Under the pieces are notes generated by a model that was given only the letters and a program-made list of their open reading frames with translations, ran no database searches and had not been told where the DNA came from. From Paenibacillus abyssi (GTDB lineage Bacteria; Bacillota; Bacilli; Paenibacillales; Paenibacillaceae), in contig NZ_BMGR01000004.1 of the NCBI RefSeq assembly GCF_014640295.1, forward strand, positions 124,001 to 188,000: a stretch of DNA of 64,000 bases, written 5' to 3'. Shown here one piece after another: positions 49,499 to 57,300 of the stretch. Position numbers and translations under genes: made by a program. Position 1 is the stretch's first letter; every line of letters begins with the position of its first letter.

Positions 49499-50680
49499 TT
49501 AATGCAAGCCGAGCTCCTTGCCCCAGCCTTTGATTTTCTCCAAATAACCCTCCAATAGGAAAGCTTGCTTATGTCCTTCTGTTGCCCAATGCAGTTGAAG
49601 ATACAGGCTTCGCTCCAATACTCTTTGCAAGTAAGCCATTTTGTACAGCCTCACCGGGTCACCCTGAAATTCGATGCCGTACTTGTTCATCTCCGCGGCA
49701 TACAGATGGGAACAGCGGTGAATGACAGCTTCCTCATCGCTTCTCCAGTCTTTACGGTAAGCAAAAAACACGCCCGCCAGATTAAACATATCAAACCAGC
49801 AAGGCGCAAACTTGGCCCCTTCCCAATCGATAAATTTAATGTTCCAGCTGTCTTCCGCCACATTCGCGCACCCGATGTTCGGCGTTTGGAGATCGTTATG
49901 CGTAATGCTTTGTCCCGCTTGATTCAGCTCCGGAAAATAATGCGGCCCTCTGCGCAATACTTTTTGCAGCATGCTATAGTTGGAATCCAGCCGCTCCTTT
50001 AATTCAGGGCGGTGCATGGCTTTATCCAAGTACTCCAGTGTCTCCTTGTTTGTCTTTTGCCGCTCAAGTGCGACAGATTCCGAGTGATAAAAAGGCAGCC
50101 AGTCGGCGAAAACCTCCCAGTGTTCATAGAACCGGTTATTATGCGTCTGCGCATGCATTCTTGCCAGAGAAGGGATGATCTTATCAAAATGATCCGGCGT
50201 AAAGATGAGCTGCCCTTTTAATTGCGGCACATATTCCATGAACACCCAGACATCACCGCCGTCTATTTCCTCGTTGATGAAATAGATCGAAGGCATAAGG
50301 TCCGCAAGAATTACGTTAGCTTTCCGGTACATATTTAACTCAACCAGGCTGTGGCTTTCAATCGGGGCTTTGAAAATTTTAAGTATGACAGGATAAGTTT
50401 GATGAACGGTTGAAATTTCAAGCTTCCAAACCGCGCTTTTAACGGTTTCTTTCAGGCAATCCATCTGCCCGTCATTCAGCTTGACGGGGTGTCCAAAGTG
50501 CTCGGCAAACGCTTCAGCTGCCCGAAATTCCCGCCATCTCAGACTAATATCATTTAACTGAACGTCCGGTGATGAAGCCTGCGCCACTTCAAACCCCTTT
50601 TTGAATCCGTCCTGTCTTCCCTTTTTAAATCCATCCTCTCGTCCCTTTTTAAAGCCATCCGGATTATAAGCTGTTGTCAT
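49499..50680 (-). CDS. Tagged CotS/APH-like kinase
   Basis: 393 residues. The N-terminal GX3 tag at 9-33 is very regular (GFKKGREDGFKKGRQDGFKK, Gly every fourth residue). A kinase-like domain follows, with VWKLEISTVHQTYPVILKIF (ATP-site Lys), the catalytic loop ITHNDLQTPNIG and the metal Asp in IKFIDWEGAKF. In the catalytic loop the usual Gly of HGD is Asn, but the Asp and the later Asn are kept. Clearly paralogous to the product of 50782-51873, which has no tag. It precedes the FkbH cassette by 40 bp. Confidence 0.8.
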   Translation of the reverse strand: MTTAYNPDGFKKGREDGFKKGRQDGFKKGFEVAQASSPDVQLNDISLRWREFRAAEAFAEHFGHPVKLNDGQMDCLKETVKSAVWKLEISTVHQTYPVILKIFKAPIESHSLVELNMYRKANVILADLMPSIYFINEEIDGGDVWVFMEYVPQLKGQLIFTPDHFDKIIPSLARMHAQTHNNRFYEHWEVFADWLPFYHSESVALERQKTNKETLEYLDKAMHRPELKERLDSNYSMLQKVLRRGPHYFPELNQAGQSITHNDLQTPNIGCANVAEDSWNIKFIDWEGAKFAPCWFDMFNLAGVFFAYRKDWRSDEEAVIHRCSHLYAAEMNKYGIEFQGDPVRLYKMAYLQRVLERSLYLQLHWATEGHKQAFLLEGYLEKIKGWGKELGLH

Positions 50681-50712
50681 ATTTCATTGTCCTCCACATC
50701 AGATTCCTTCTG

Positions 50713-50721
50713 TATCTTATG
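50713..50721 (-). promoter_or_regulatory. Sigma-K-like -10 element before the tagged kinase
   Basis: CATAAGATA on the minus strand is a perfect CATAnnnTA. An AC occurs 2 bp closer than the ideal -35 position. The sequence CTTACATAARATA is shared with the element before the paralogous kinase gene at 51904-51912. Confidence 0.35.
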
Positions 50722-50781
50722 TAAGGACCTGCAATCGTGACATAAAAATCAGCTGTTTATCACGGATGCAGAGTCAGCAGG

Positions 50782-51873
50782 TTAATTATACAAACCATAT
50801 TTCTTGCCCAACACTTTGATTTTTTCCAGATAAACCGGCAGCAGCTTTGCTTCTTTTTTACCGGTTACGGCCCAGCTTAATTGCAGATACATACTCCGCT
50901 CAAGCAGCCGTTTCAGATACGCCATGTGATATAATTTCATAGGATCGGTTTTAAACACGACGCCGTGTTTTTTCATCTCATTAGCATACATATGCACACA
51001 GCGACGGGTGATCTCCTCTTCCTCCTCCTCCCACTCTCTTCGGTAGGCCAGGAAAACGCCGATCAAATTGACCATATCAAACCAACACGGCGCAAATTTC
51101 GCTCCTTCCCAATCGATAAATTTAATCTGCCATGCCTTTTCTTTCAAATTGTGACAGGCCATATTTGCGGTGTGCAAATCGCCATGTACGATGCTGAATC
51201 CGGCCTTGCTCACCTCCGGGAAATAACCCGGGCCTTTTTTCAACAGGCCCTTCAGGAGGTTGTAATACGGTTCCACTTTCACTTTGAGCCGGGAATCTTT
51301 CATCGCTTTTTCAAGATAATAGATCGTCTTTTGGTTCAACCGGATTCTTTCTTCCTCCATTTCCTTAGAATCATAGCGGGGAAGCCAGTCTCCGAAAATC
51401 TTCTCATGTTTTAACAAGCGTTCATTCATTGTGGATGCATGAAGCTTTGCTAATGCAGGAATGATATTTTCAAAGTGCGCCGGCGTGAACTGCACCCGGC
51501 TTTTAATCGGTTCGATATATTCCATAAACACCCATAAGTCACGGCCGTTGACATTCTTTTTTGTCATATAAATTTGAGGCATAAACGAATGGAGAATAGG
51601 CTTCGCTTTGCGGTAGATGTTTTTTTCAACGGTGCTTTCCGGTCGCGGTTTCCTTAATTGCTTCGAGATTTTCAGGATGATCGGCATGCTTTTTTGATCC
51701 ACTTTAATTTCAAGCTTCCAGATACTGCTCTTATAGGAGTCCTTCAAGCATTCCATCTTATGGCGGTTTAAGGTTACTTCCTCTTTAAAAAAGCGTTTAA
51801 ACTTTCCGGAGAACTCCAGCTTGCGCCAAGCTCTGCGAATAAGCCTTTGGGTTATTTCTTTGGGGCGACCCAT
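50782..51873 (-). CDS. CotS/APH-like kinase, untagged paralogue
   Basis: 363 residues. Kinase-like fold with IWKLEIKVDQKSMPIILKI (ATP-site Lys), the classical catalytic loop IVHGDLHTANMA and metal site IKFIDWEGAKFAPCWFDM. It aligns throughout with the tagged kinase downstream (KKGPGYFPEVSKAG, HMYANEMKKHGV, LERSMYLQLSWA). The N-terminus is a basic helix (RPKEITQRLIRRAWRK) instead of the GX3 tag. GGGAGTGGG lies before the ATG. Family membership suggests a spore coat protein or a sugar kinase for the coat glycan. Confidence 0.8.
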   Translation of the reverse strand: MGRPKEITQRLIRRAWRKLEFSGKFKRFFKEEVTLNRHKMECLKDSYKSSIWKLEIKVDQKSMPIILKISKQLRKPRPESTVEKNIYRKAKPILHSFMPQIYMTKKNVNGRDLWVFMEYIEPIKSRVQFTPAHFENIIPALAKLHASTMNERLLKHEKIFGDWLPRYDSKEMEEERIRLNQKTIYYLEKAMKDSRLKVKVEPYYNLLKGLLKKGPGYFPEVSKAGFSIVHGDLHTANMACHNLKEKAWQIKFIDWEGAKFAPCWFDMVNLIGVFLAYRREWEEEEEEITRRCVHMYANEMKKHGVVFKTDPMKLYHMAYLKRLLERSMYLQLSWAVTGKKEAKLLPVYLEKIKVLGKKYGLYN

Positions 51874-51903
51874 GTAGATCCCACTCCCTTCGAGCCTCTA
51901 AAT

Positions 51904-51912
51904 TATTTTATG
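51904..51912 (-). promoter_or_regulatory. Sigma-K-like -10 element before the untagged kinase
   Basis: CATAAAATA on the minus strand matches CATAnnnTA perfectly, about 30 bp before the gene. The nearest AC lies 2 bp farther than the ideal -35 position, so the match is partial. Confidence 0.35.
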
Positions 51913-52061
51913 TAAGTCCATGCTTCTTGAAGTGGTCTTTAATCCATTACACGCTAACACATTTTTTGCTGCGCACCTCCCATTTGTCCATGCAGAGGGA
52001 CGGGTTCGTTCATAGTCTGATAGAAGGATCAAGTTACTCCAGGAAGGAACGTGGTAGTCAT

Positions 52062-53138
52062 ATGGAGAGTCAATATGTAGGCATACTAGTCAACTCATCC
52101 GTATACAGAGGCATCCCTTCCGGCAAAACGCGGCATGAAGCCATCCGTTATTATGAAGAAGCAGGACGTTTGCACGGATTGATACCTTGTTATTTTCGTC
52201 TGCAGGATATCCATTTTCATAGAAATACGGTACATGCTTATGTCAAACATCCGATCGGCTATATTCGAAAACAGCTCGTAATCCCGCACGTCATCCATAA
52301 CCGGGCCTTATTCGAGAACACGTCCGCAAAACGGCAGATTGAACGTCTTATTCAGTCTGGAAAACAAGTATTTAACAGCTGGAACCGGTACCGCAAGCTT
52401 TATATCCATGAGTTGCTTATGGAAGACACTCTCCTTAGGCCGCATCTGCCGGGCACAGTTGCAGCCTCACCGGACACTGTGAAGGAAATGATGGCCATTT
52501 ACGATTCGCTTATCCTGAAACCGGACAACAGCAGTATTGGCCGGGGACTGATGAAAATGGACCGGCTTGAGACAGGGTGGCAGCTTACTTATTGCGGGAA
52601 GAGGGGTTGGCGGAAGCTGGATTTCAAAAACTCATTGCCTTTGTTTTTGCAGCGAAAGCTGCGAAAGGAGCGTTATATCGTCCAGCAAAGGCTTCCGCTT
52701 GCAACCTATAACGGCAGTCCGTTCGATCTAAGAGTATCCGTGCAGCGCTCACATGACGGCAATTGGCAGGTAACAGGGATTGCCGCAAAAGTAGCAGCCA
52801 AGGATCTGTTTATTACAAATGTAGCGCAGGGCGGATCGGTATACAGAATCGAGGACGTTCTGCAGCAGTATCCTGAGCTGAATATAGCGCAGGTGCGCAG
52901 CGACATCACAAGCTTTTGCCTTCGTACCGTTCACCATTTGAGCGGTTATTTGCCCCACCTTGCAGACGCCGGGTTTGACATAGGGATTACAGCCAACGGA
53001 TTTCCGATGTTCGTGGAATGTAACGGGAGAGATCTGCGCTACAGTTTTCAACTGGGAAATCTGTTCGAGGAGTGGAAGGCGACCTATGCAAATCCGATCG
53101 GATATGCACGTTTTCTATTTGACAGCCGTCATAAATAA
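52062..53138 (+). CDS. YheC/YheD family spore coat-associated ATP-grasp protein
   Basis: 358 residues of the YheC/D family (endospore coat-associated). An N-terminal domain YVGILVNSSVYRGIPSGKTR is followed by an ATP-grasp part: LILKPDNSSIGRGLMKM (ATP loop), YIVQQRLPLATYNGSPFDLRV in part, and the metal/nucleotide end FDIGITANGFPMFVECNGRDLR. The family resembles D-Ala-D-Ala ligase-type carboxylate-amine ligases, and Bacillus members are found in the coat. I take the ATG at 52062 because the protein then begins with the family sequence; the ribosome site (GGAAGGAACG) is rather distant. It stands divergently from the kinase pair. Confidence 0.82.
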   Translation: MESQYVGILVNSSVYRGIPSGKTRHEAIRYYEEAGRLHGLIPCYFRLQDIHFHRNTVHAYVKHPIGYIRKQLVIPHVIHNRALFENTSAKRQIERLIQSGKQVFNSWNRYRKLYIHELLMEDTLLRPHLPGTVAASPDTVKEMMAIYDSLILKPDNSSIGRGLMKMDRLETGWQLTYCGKRGWRKLDFKNSLPLFLQRKLRKERYIVQQRLPLATYNGSPFDLRVSVQRSHDGNWQVTGIAAKVAAKDLFITNVAQGGSVYRIEDVLQQYPELNIAQVRSDITSFCLRTVHHLSGYLPHLADAGFDIGITANGFPMFVECNGRDLRYSFQLGNLFEEWKATYANPIGYARFLFDSRHK

Positions 53139-53183
53139 AACCGAAATTTGACCTGGATAGGTAAAAGACTAATTTCGGCTTTA
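53137..53183. terminator. Bidirectional terminator
   Basis: CCGAAATT (53141-53148) and AATTTCGG (53171-53178) form the stem with a 22-nt loop. The plus strand continues CTTTATC and the minus strand TTTTATTTATG, so it can end both the YheC/D transcript and the small-protein operon. Confidence 0.6.
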
Positions 53184-53193
53184 TCTAATTCAC

Positions 53194-53499
53194 TCATGGG
53201 TTATCATCCGTTTGGATTGATTTCACCCTGCTGACAGCAAGCTTCGGGTCGCAAAGCCACAGCCGGCCCGGCTGCCCCTGCTGAGGGCGTCCCCATCTGA
53301 TGCCCGTTATTTTCTCTGCAATTGTCTGCTGCATGCCCGTTAACAAGCGGATATTTTCCCGAATCGACTTGGCCATTTTCGGTGAAGTCCCGGAAAGATC
53401 GGCGATGCTTTCCAATATTTTCGCCATCGCTATCTGACTCCTCGCGACGGAGGCGATTAACTCCATTTTAATCTCCCATTCCTTCAAACGCAGACTCAT
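53194..53499 (-). CDS. Small helical protein, third of three
   Basis: 101 residues with no family I recognise. Residues 1-65 are predicted mostly helical with regularly spaced hydrophobics (MELIASVARSQIAMAKILES, NIRLLTGMQQTIAEKITGI); the tail is Gly/Gln/Pro-rich and basic. The segment IAMAKILESIADL recalls LNMEKILEAKAVEA and QLARVLEAER in the two proteins upstream, so the three look like distant paralogues. Ribosome site within the end of the previous gene. Position beside the giant repeat protein suggests a spore-surface component (inference). Confidence 0.65.
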   Translation of the reverse strand: MSLRLKEWEIKMELIASVARSQIAMAKILESIADLSGTSPKMAKSIRENIRLLTGMQQTIAEKITGIRWGRPQQGQPGRLWLCDPKLAVSRVKSIQTDDNP

Positions 53500-53501
53500 C
53501 G

Positions 53502-53858
53502 CTACTTGCCACCTGCCTCCATGTCAAAACCGCCGCCAAGCATCCCACCCAAGGAGCCCATGGCACCGATGCCGCCCTGATTGTCCGCATCATGCCGGAG
53601 CACCACCTTTAATACATGGGTCATTCCATGATTCAGCTTTGTCAACCCATCAATCACTTCAATTAATTGCTCATGTACCTGCATCGTTTCCTTTACCAGC
53701 TCCTGCTGGGAGGGGAACACTTCAGCCGTGATGTGGCTGCTCATCCAGCTTCGTACCTTCTCGGCTTCAACCGCTTTGGCTTCCAATATTTTCTCCATGT
53801 TCAAATGCAGGTTTGCGGAAGCTTCCAGTACGCGTAAAAAATCCTGCTCGCGGCTCAT
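53502..53858 (-). CDS. Small helical protein, second of three
   Basis: 118 residues, unknown family. A helical body (FLRVLEASANLHLNMEKILE, LVKETMQVHEQLIEVIDGL, GMTHVLKVVLRH) is followed by a Gly/Met-rich tail (GAMGSLGGMLGGGFDMEAGG). The tail is reminiscent of self-assembling or coat-type low-complexity sequence. A strong GGGAGGAGGAGG site precedes the ATG. The stop lies 2 bp before the next gene's start codon, so the two are coupled. Confidence 0.68.
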   Translation of the reverse strand: MSREQDFLRVLEASANLHLNMEKILEAKAVEAEKVRSWMSSHITAEVFPSQQELVKETMQVHEQLIEVIDGLTKLNHGMTHVLKVVLRHDADNQGGIGAMGSLGGMLGGGFDMEAGGK

Positions 53859-53885
53859 GAACCTCCTCCTCCCTCTATAACAGCC

Positions 53886-54173
53886 TTATTCTTCCTCATC
53901 ATGATCCAGTTCCCTTATAATATGCGACAAATTATCAGCGATAGCTTCTTCCAACTCAGCCAAACTATTCAAATAACCGACAATGCTTTTCGTAACGAAC
54001 TGGGAATTTTCCAGCAATCCTGCAACCCCGTTGAAATCCGGATTGTGATCCGGCAATGCATGCACGTTATTTGCCATCCTGACCACAACATGGCGTTCTG
54101 CCTCCAGAACCCGCGCTAACTGCTGATGCGATTTCGACAGATGTTCAACGATCTCATTCACAAGGTGCTGCAC
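53886..54173 (-). CDS. Small helical protein, first of three
   Basis: 95 residues, unknown family. Almost entirely helical: NEIVEHLSKSHQQLARVLEA, VVRMANNVHALPDH, KSIVGYLNSLAELEEAIADN and an acidic end (ELDHDEEE). It starts at GTG with GAGGGG upstream. Its own promoter should lie in the 200 bp before it, since the giant gene upstream ends in a strong terminator; CATATGTTG and CATAAGCGA occur there but without a -35 AC at sigma-K distance. Confidence 0.65.
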   Translation of the reverse strand: MQHLVNEIVEHLSKSHQQLARVLEAERHVVVRMANNVHALPDHNPDFNGVAGLLENSQFVTKSIVGYLNSLAELEEAIADNLSHIIRELDHDEEE

Positions 54174-54317
54174 AGTGTGTACCCCTCTTTCGCTTATGTT
54201 CTTGTTGGCTCTATTACAACATATGCGCCGTATTTCCTCATGCTACAGCCTCAAGCAAAGAAGCCTTAATTAGCGATGACTGCATACGGTGTGAATTGTG
54301 CCTGGGAACAGTCTTGA

Positions 54318-54356
54318 AATTAAAATAGCCTCTGGCAGAGAATGCTCTGCAGAGGC
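54318..54356 (-). terminator. Terminator of the giant repeat-protein gene
   Basis: On the minus strand GCCTCTGCAGAG and CTCTGCCAGAGGC form a 12-bp stem with one bulge around a short loop, followed by TATTTTAATTTC. It lies 17 bp after the stop codon. Confidence 0.8.
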
Positions 54357-54372
54357 CCAGTTCAGAAAAAGC

Positions 54373-57300
54373 TTATTTCATTCCTACGGCAATCCAGTTC
54401 AGCCATCCGCCTGGCTCAGGACCGAACCTGCTTCTTATAATGGAGACAACCGCTTCTTCCGATTTTTTGCTTTTGATAACCGCATAACAAGACGGATGGT
54501 CAGTTATTGCCGTCAGCGCATATTGAACGCTGCCGAACGCTTCAGGGAAACGAATGGTGATATCGATATGCTCTTCCTGACCATTGAACTTATAAGGCTC
54601 TAATCCGAAGCATTGCCCGATGATTCCTTGCACGGCCAGGCTGACAACAGGCGTGAAAGAAAGTTTGCTCGGCGTGATCGACCAATCTTGGACATGGCGG
54701 CCGATGATTGAATCCGCGCACAGGTGCTCGCGACTGACTGCGCCTTCCGCTAACTGCGCGGAACCAACCGAAGCGGCAGCGAGCTTCTCCGACGTCACCG
54801 CGCCTTCAGCCAGCTTCGCACTGGTTACCGATTCATCAGCCAATTTGCCTTCCGTAACTGAACCGTTGGAATGCAAAAGCCCTGGAGCAAGCTTTTCCGC
54901 CGTTATCGTACCGTCTTGAAGCAAGCTTCCTGCAATTGACCCTTCGGCCAGATGCCTTGTGTGAACAGCTCCCGCAGCAATATGGAAACCCGTAACGGCA
55001 CCGGCAGCTAACTTTGACGATCCGACGGAAGCATCAGCCAGCTTCGTACGTGTCACCGCTTCGTCGCGCAGCTTCGCTTCCGTCACGGAGCCGTCGGCGA
55101 GCTTCGTTTCCGTAACCGCGGCATCGGCCAATCTGGTTTCTGTGACGGAGAATTCGCACAGCTGCGCCTCGCCTACCGAGCCTTCAGCCAGCTTCTCCTG
55201 GGTGACTGCGCCATTGGAGAGCTTCTCGCTGGTCACCGATTCCTCGGCCAGCTTCGTTGTGCCTACGCAGCCGTCAGCCAGCTTCGCACCTGTCACCGCT
55301 TCGTCGCGCAGCTTCGCTTCCGTCACCGAGCCGTCGGCGAGCTTTTCTTCGTTAACGGATGCACACGCAAGATGCTCCTGCCCTGCTTTGTCATCGTTGC
55401 GACCGTTAAAACTCAAAAGCTCCGGAGCAAGTTTTTCCGCTGTTATCGTACCGTCTTGAAGTGTAGTTCCCGATATCGATCCTTCGGCCAAATGCCGGGC
55501 ATTAATGGCTCCCAAGGCGATATGGTAACTTGTAACAGCCTCGGCAGCCAACTTTGACGATCCGACCGAGCCATTAGCCAGCTTCGCTTCTGTCACGGCC
55601 TCATCACACAGCCTCGTCTCCGTCACTGAGCCTTCGGCTAGTTTCTCCGTCGTGACTGCTCCATTTATGATCTTCGCATTTGTTACTGCTTCATCCGCCA
55701 GCTTCGATGAGCCTACCGAGCCGTTAGCCAGCTTTGAGCTAATAACCGAACCATCAGCCAGCTTCGTTTCTGTCACCGATTTTTCAGCCAATTTTGTTTC
55801 CGTGACCGAGCCTTCTCCTAGCTGTGCCGCTCCAACAGAGCTCTCCGCAAGCTTTTCCGTGATAACTGCTCCATGCGAGATTTTATCACTTGTAACTGAT
55901 TCATCCATCAGCTTCGATGAACCGACAGCACCATCGGCGAGTTTCGCGCCAGTTACGGATTCATCACGCAGCTTCATTTCCGTAACCGCGCTGTCCGCTA
56001 ACTTTGATTCCGTCACCGAGCCATCGACTAATTTCGATTCGGTTACGGAACCATCAAGTAAATGCAGTTGGCCAACCGAACCATCGGCGAGTTTCGCCGA
56101 CGTGACTACTCCATCGATGAGCTTCGCACTGGTTACCGAATCATCGGCCAGCTTGGAAGAAGTTACCGAGCCGTTAGCCAGCTTTGCGCCGGTTACTGAA
56201 CCTTCGGCCAGTTTCGCTTCTGTGACCGCTTCATCACGCAGTTTGGATTCCGTCACGGAGCCTGCGGCTAGTTTCGTTTCCATTACTGAAGCATCGGCCA
56301 GCCTAGTTTCTGTGACGGAGCTTTCGCCTAGCTGCGCCTCGCCTACCGAACCGTCGGCCAGCTTCTCTGAAGTGACTGCGCCGTTCAACAGTTTTGCGTT
56401 TGTCACAGATCCATCCGCCAGCTTCGCCCACCCTACAGAACCGTCGGCCAGCTTCTCCGAGGTGACTGCGCCGTTGGAGAGCTTTTCACTTATCACCGAT
56501 TCATCCGCTAGCTTCGCCCACCCTACAGAACCGTAGGCCAGCTTACGGTCTGTTACCGAGCCGTCAGCCAGTTTGGATTCCGTAACCGAGCTAACACCTA
56601 GCTGCGCCTCGCCTACCGAACCGTCGGCCAGCTTCTCTGAAGTGACTGCGCCATTCAACAGTTTTGCGTTTGTCACCGATTCGTCCGCCAGCTTCGACTC
56701 GCCTACCGAACCTTCAGCCAGCTTACGATCGGTTACCGAGCCGTCAGCCAGTTTGGATTCCGTAACCGAGCTAACACCTAGCTGTGCCTCACCTACCGAA
56801 CCTTCGGCCAGTTTCTCCGAAGTGACTGCGCCATTCGTCAGCTTTGCGTTTGTCACCGATTCGTCCGCCAGCTTCGTTTCGCCTACAGATCCGTCGGCCA
56901 GCTTCTCCGAGATGACTGCGCCATTCATCAGCTTTACGCCTGTCACCGATTCATCCGCCAGCTTCGACTCGCCTACAGAACCTTCGGCTAGTTTCTCCGA
57001 AGTGACTGCGCCATTCATCAGCTTTGCGTTTGTCACCGATTCGTCCGCCAGCTTCGACTCGCCTACCGAACCTTCGGCTAGTTTCTCCGAAGTGACTGCG
57101 CCATTCATCAGCTTTGCGTTTGTCACCGATTCGTCCGCCAGCTTCGACTCGCCTACAGATCCGTCGGCAAGCTTCTCCGAGATGACTGCGCCATTCATCA
57201 GCTTTGCGCCTGTCACCGATTCGTCCGCCAGCTTCTCCGAAGTAACTGCGCCATTCATCAGCTTTGCGCTTGTCACCGATTCATCCGCCAACTTCGACTC

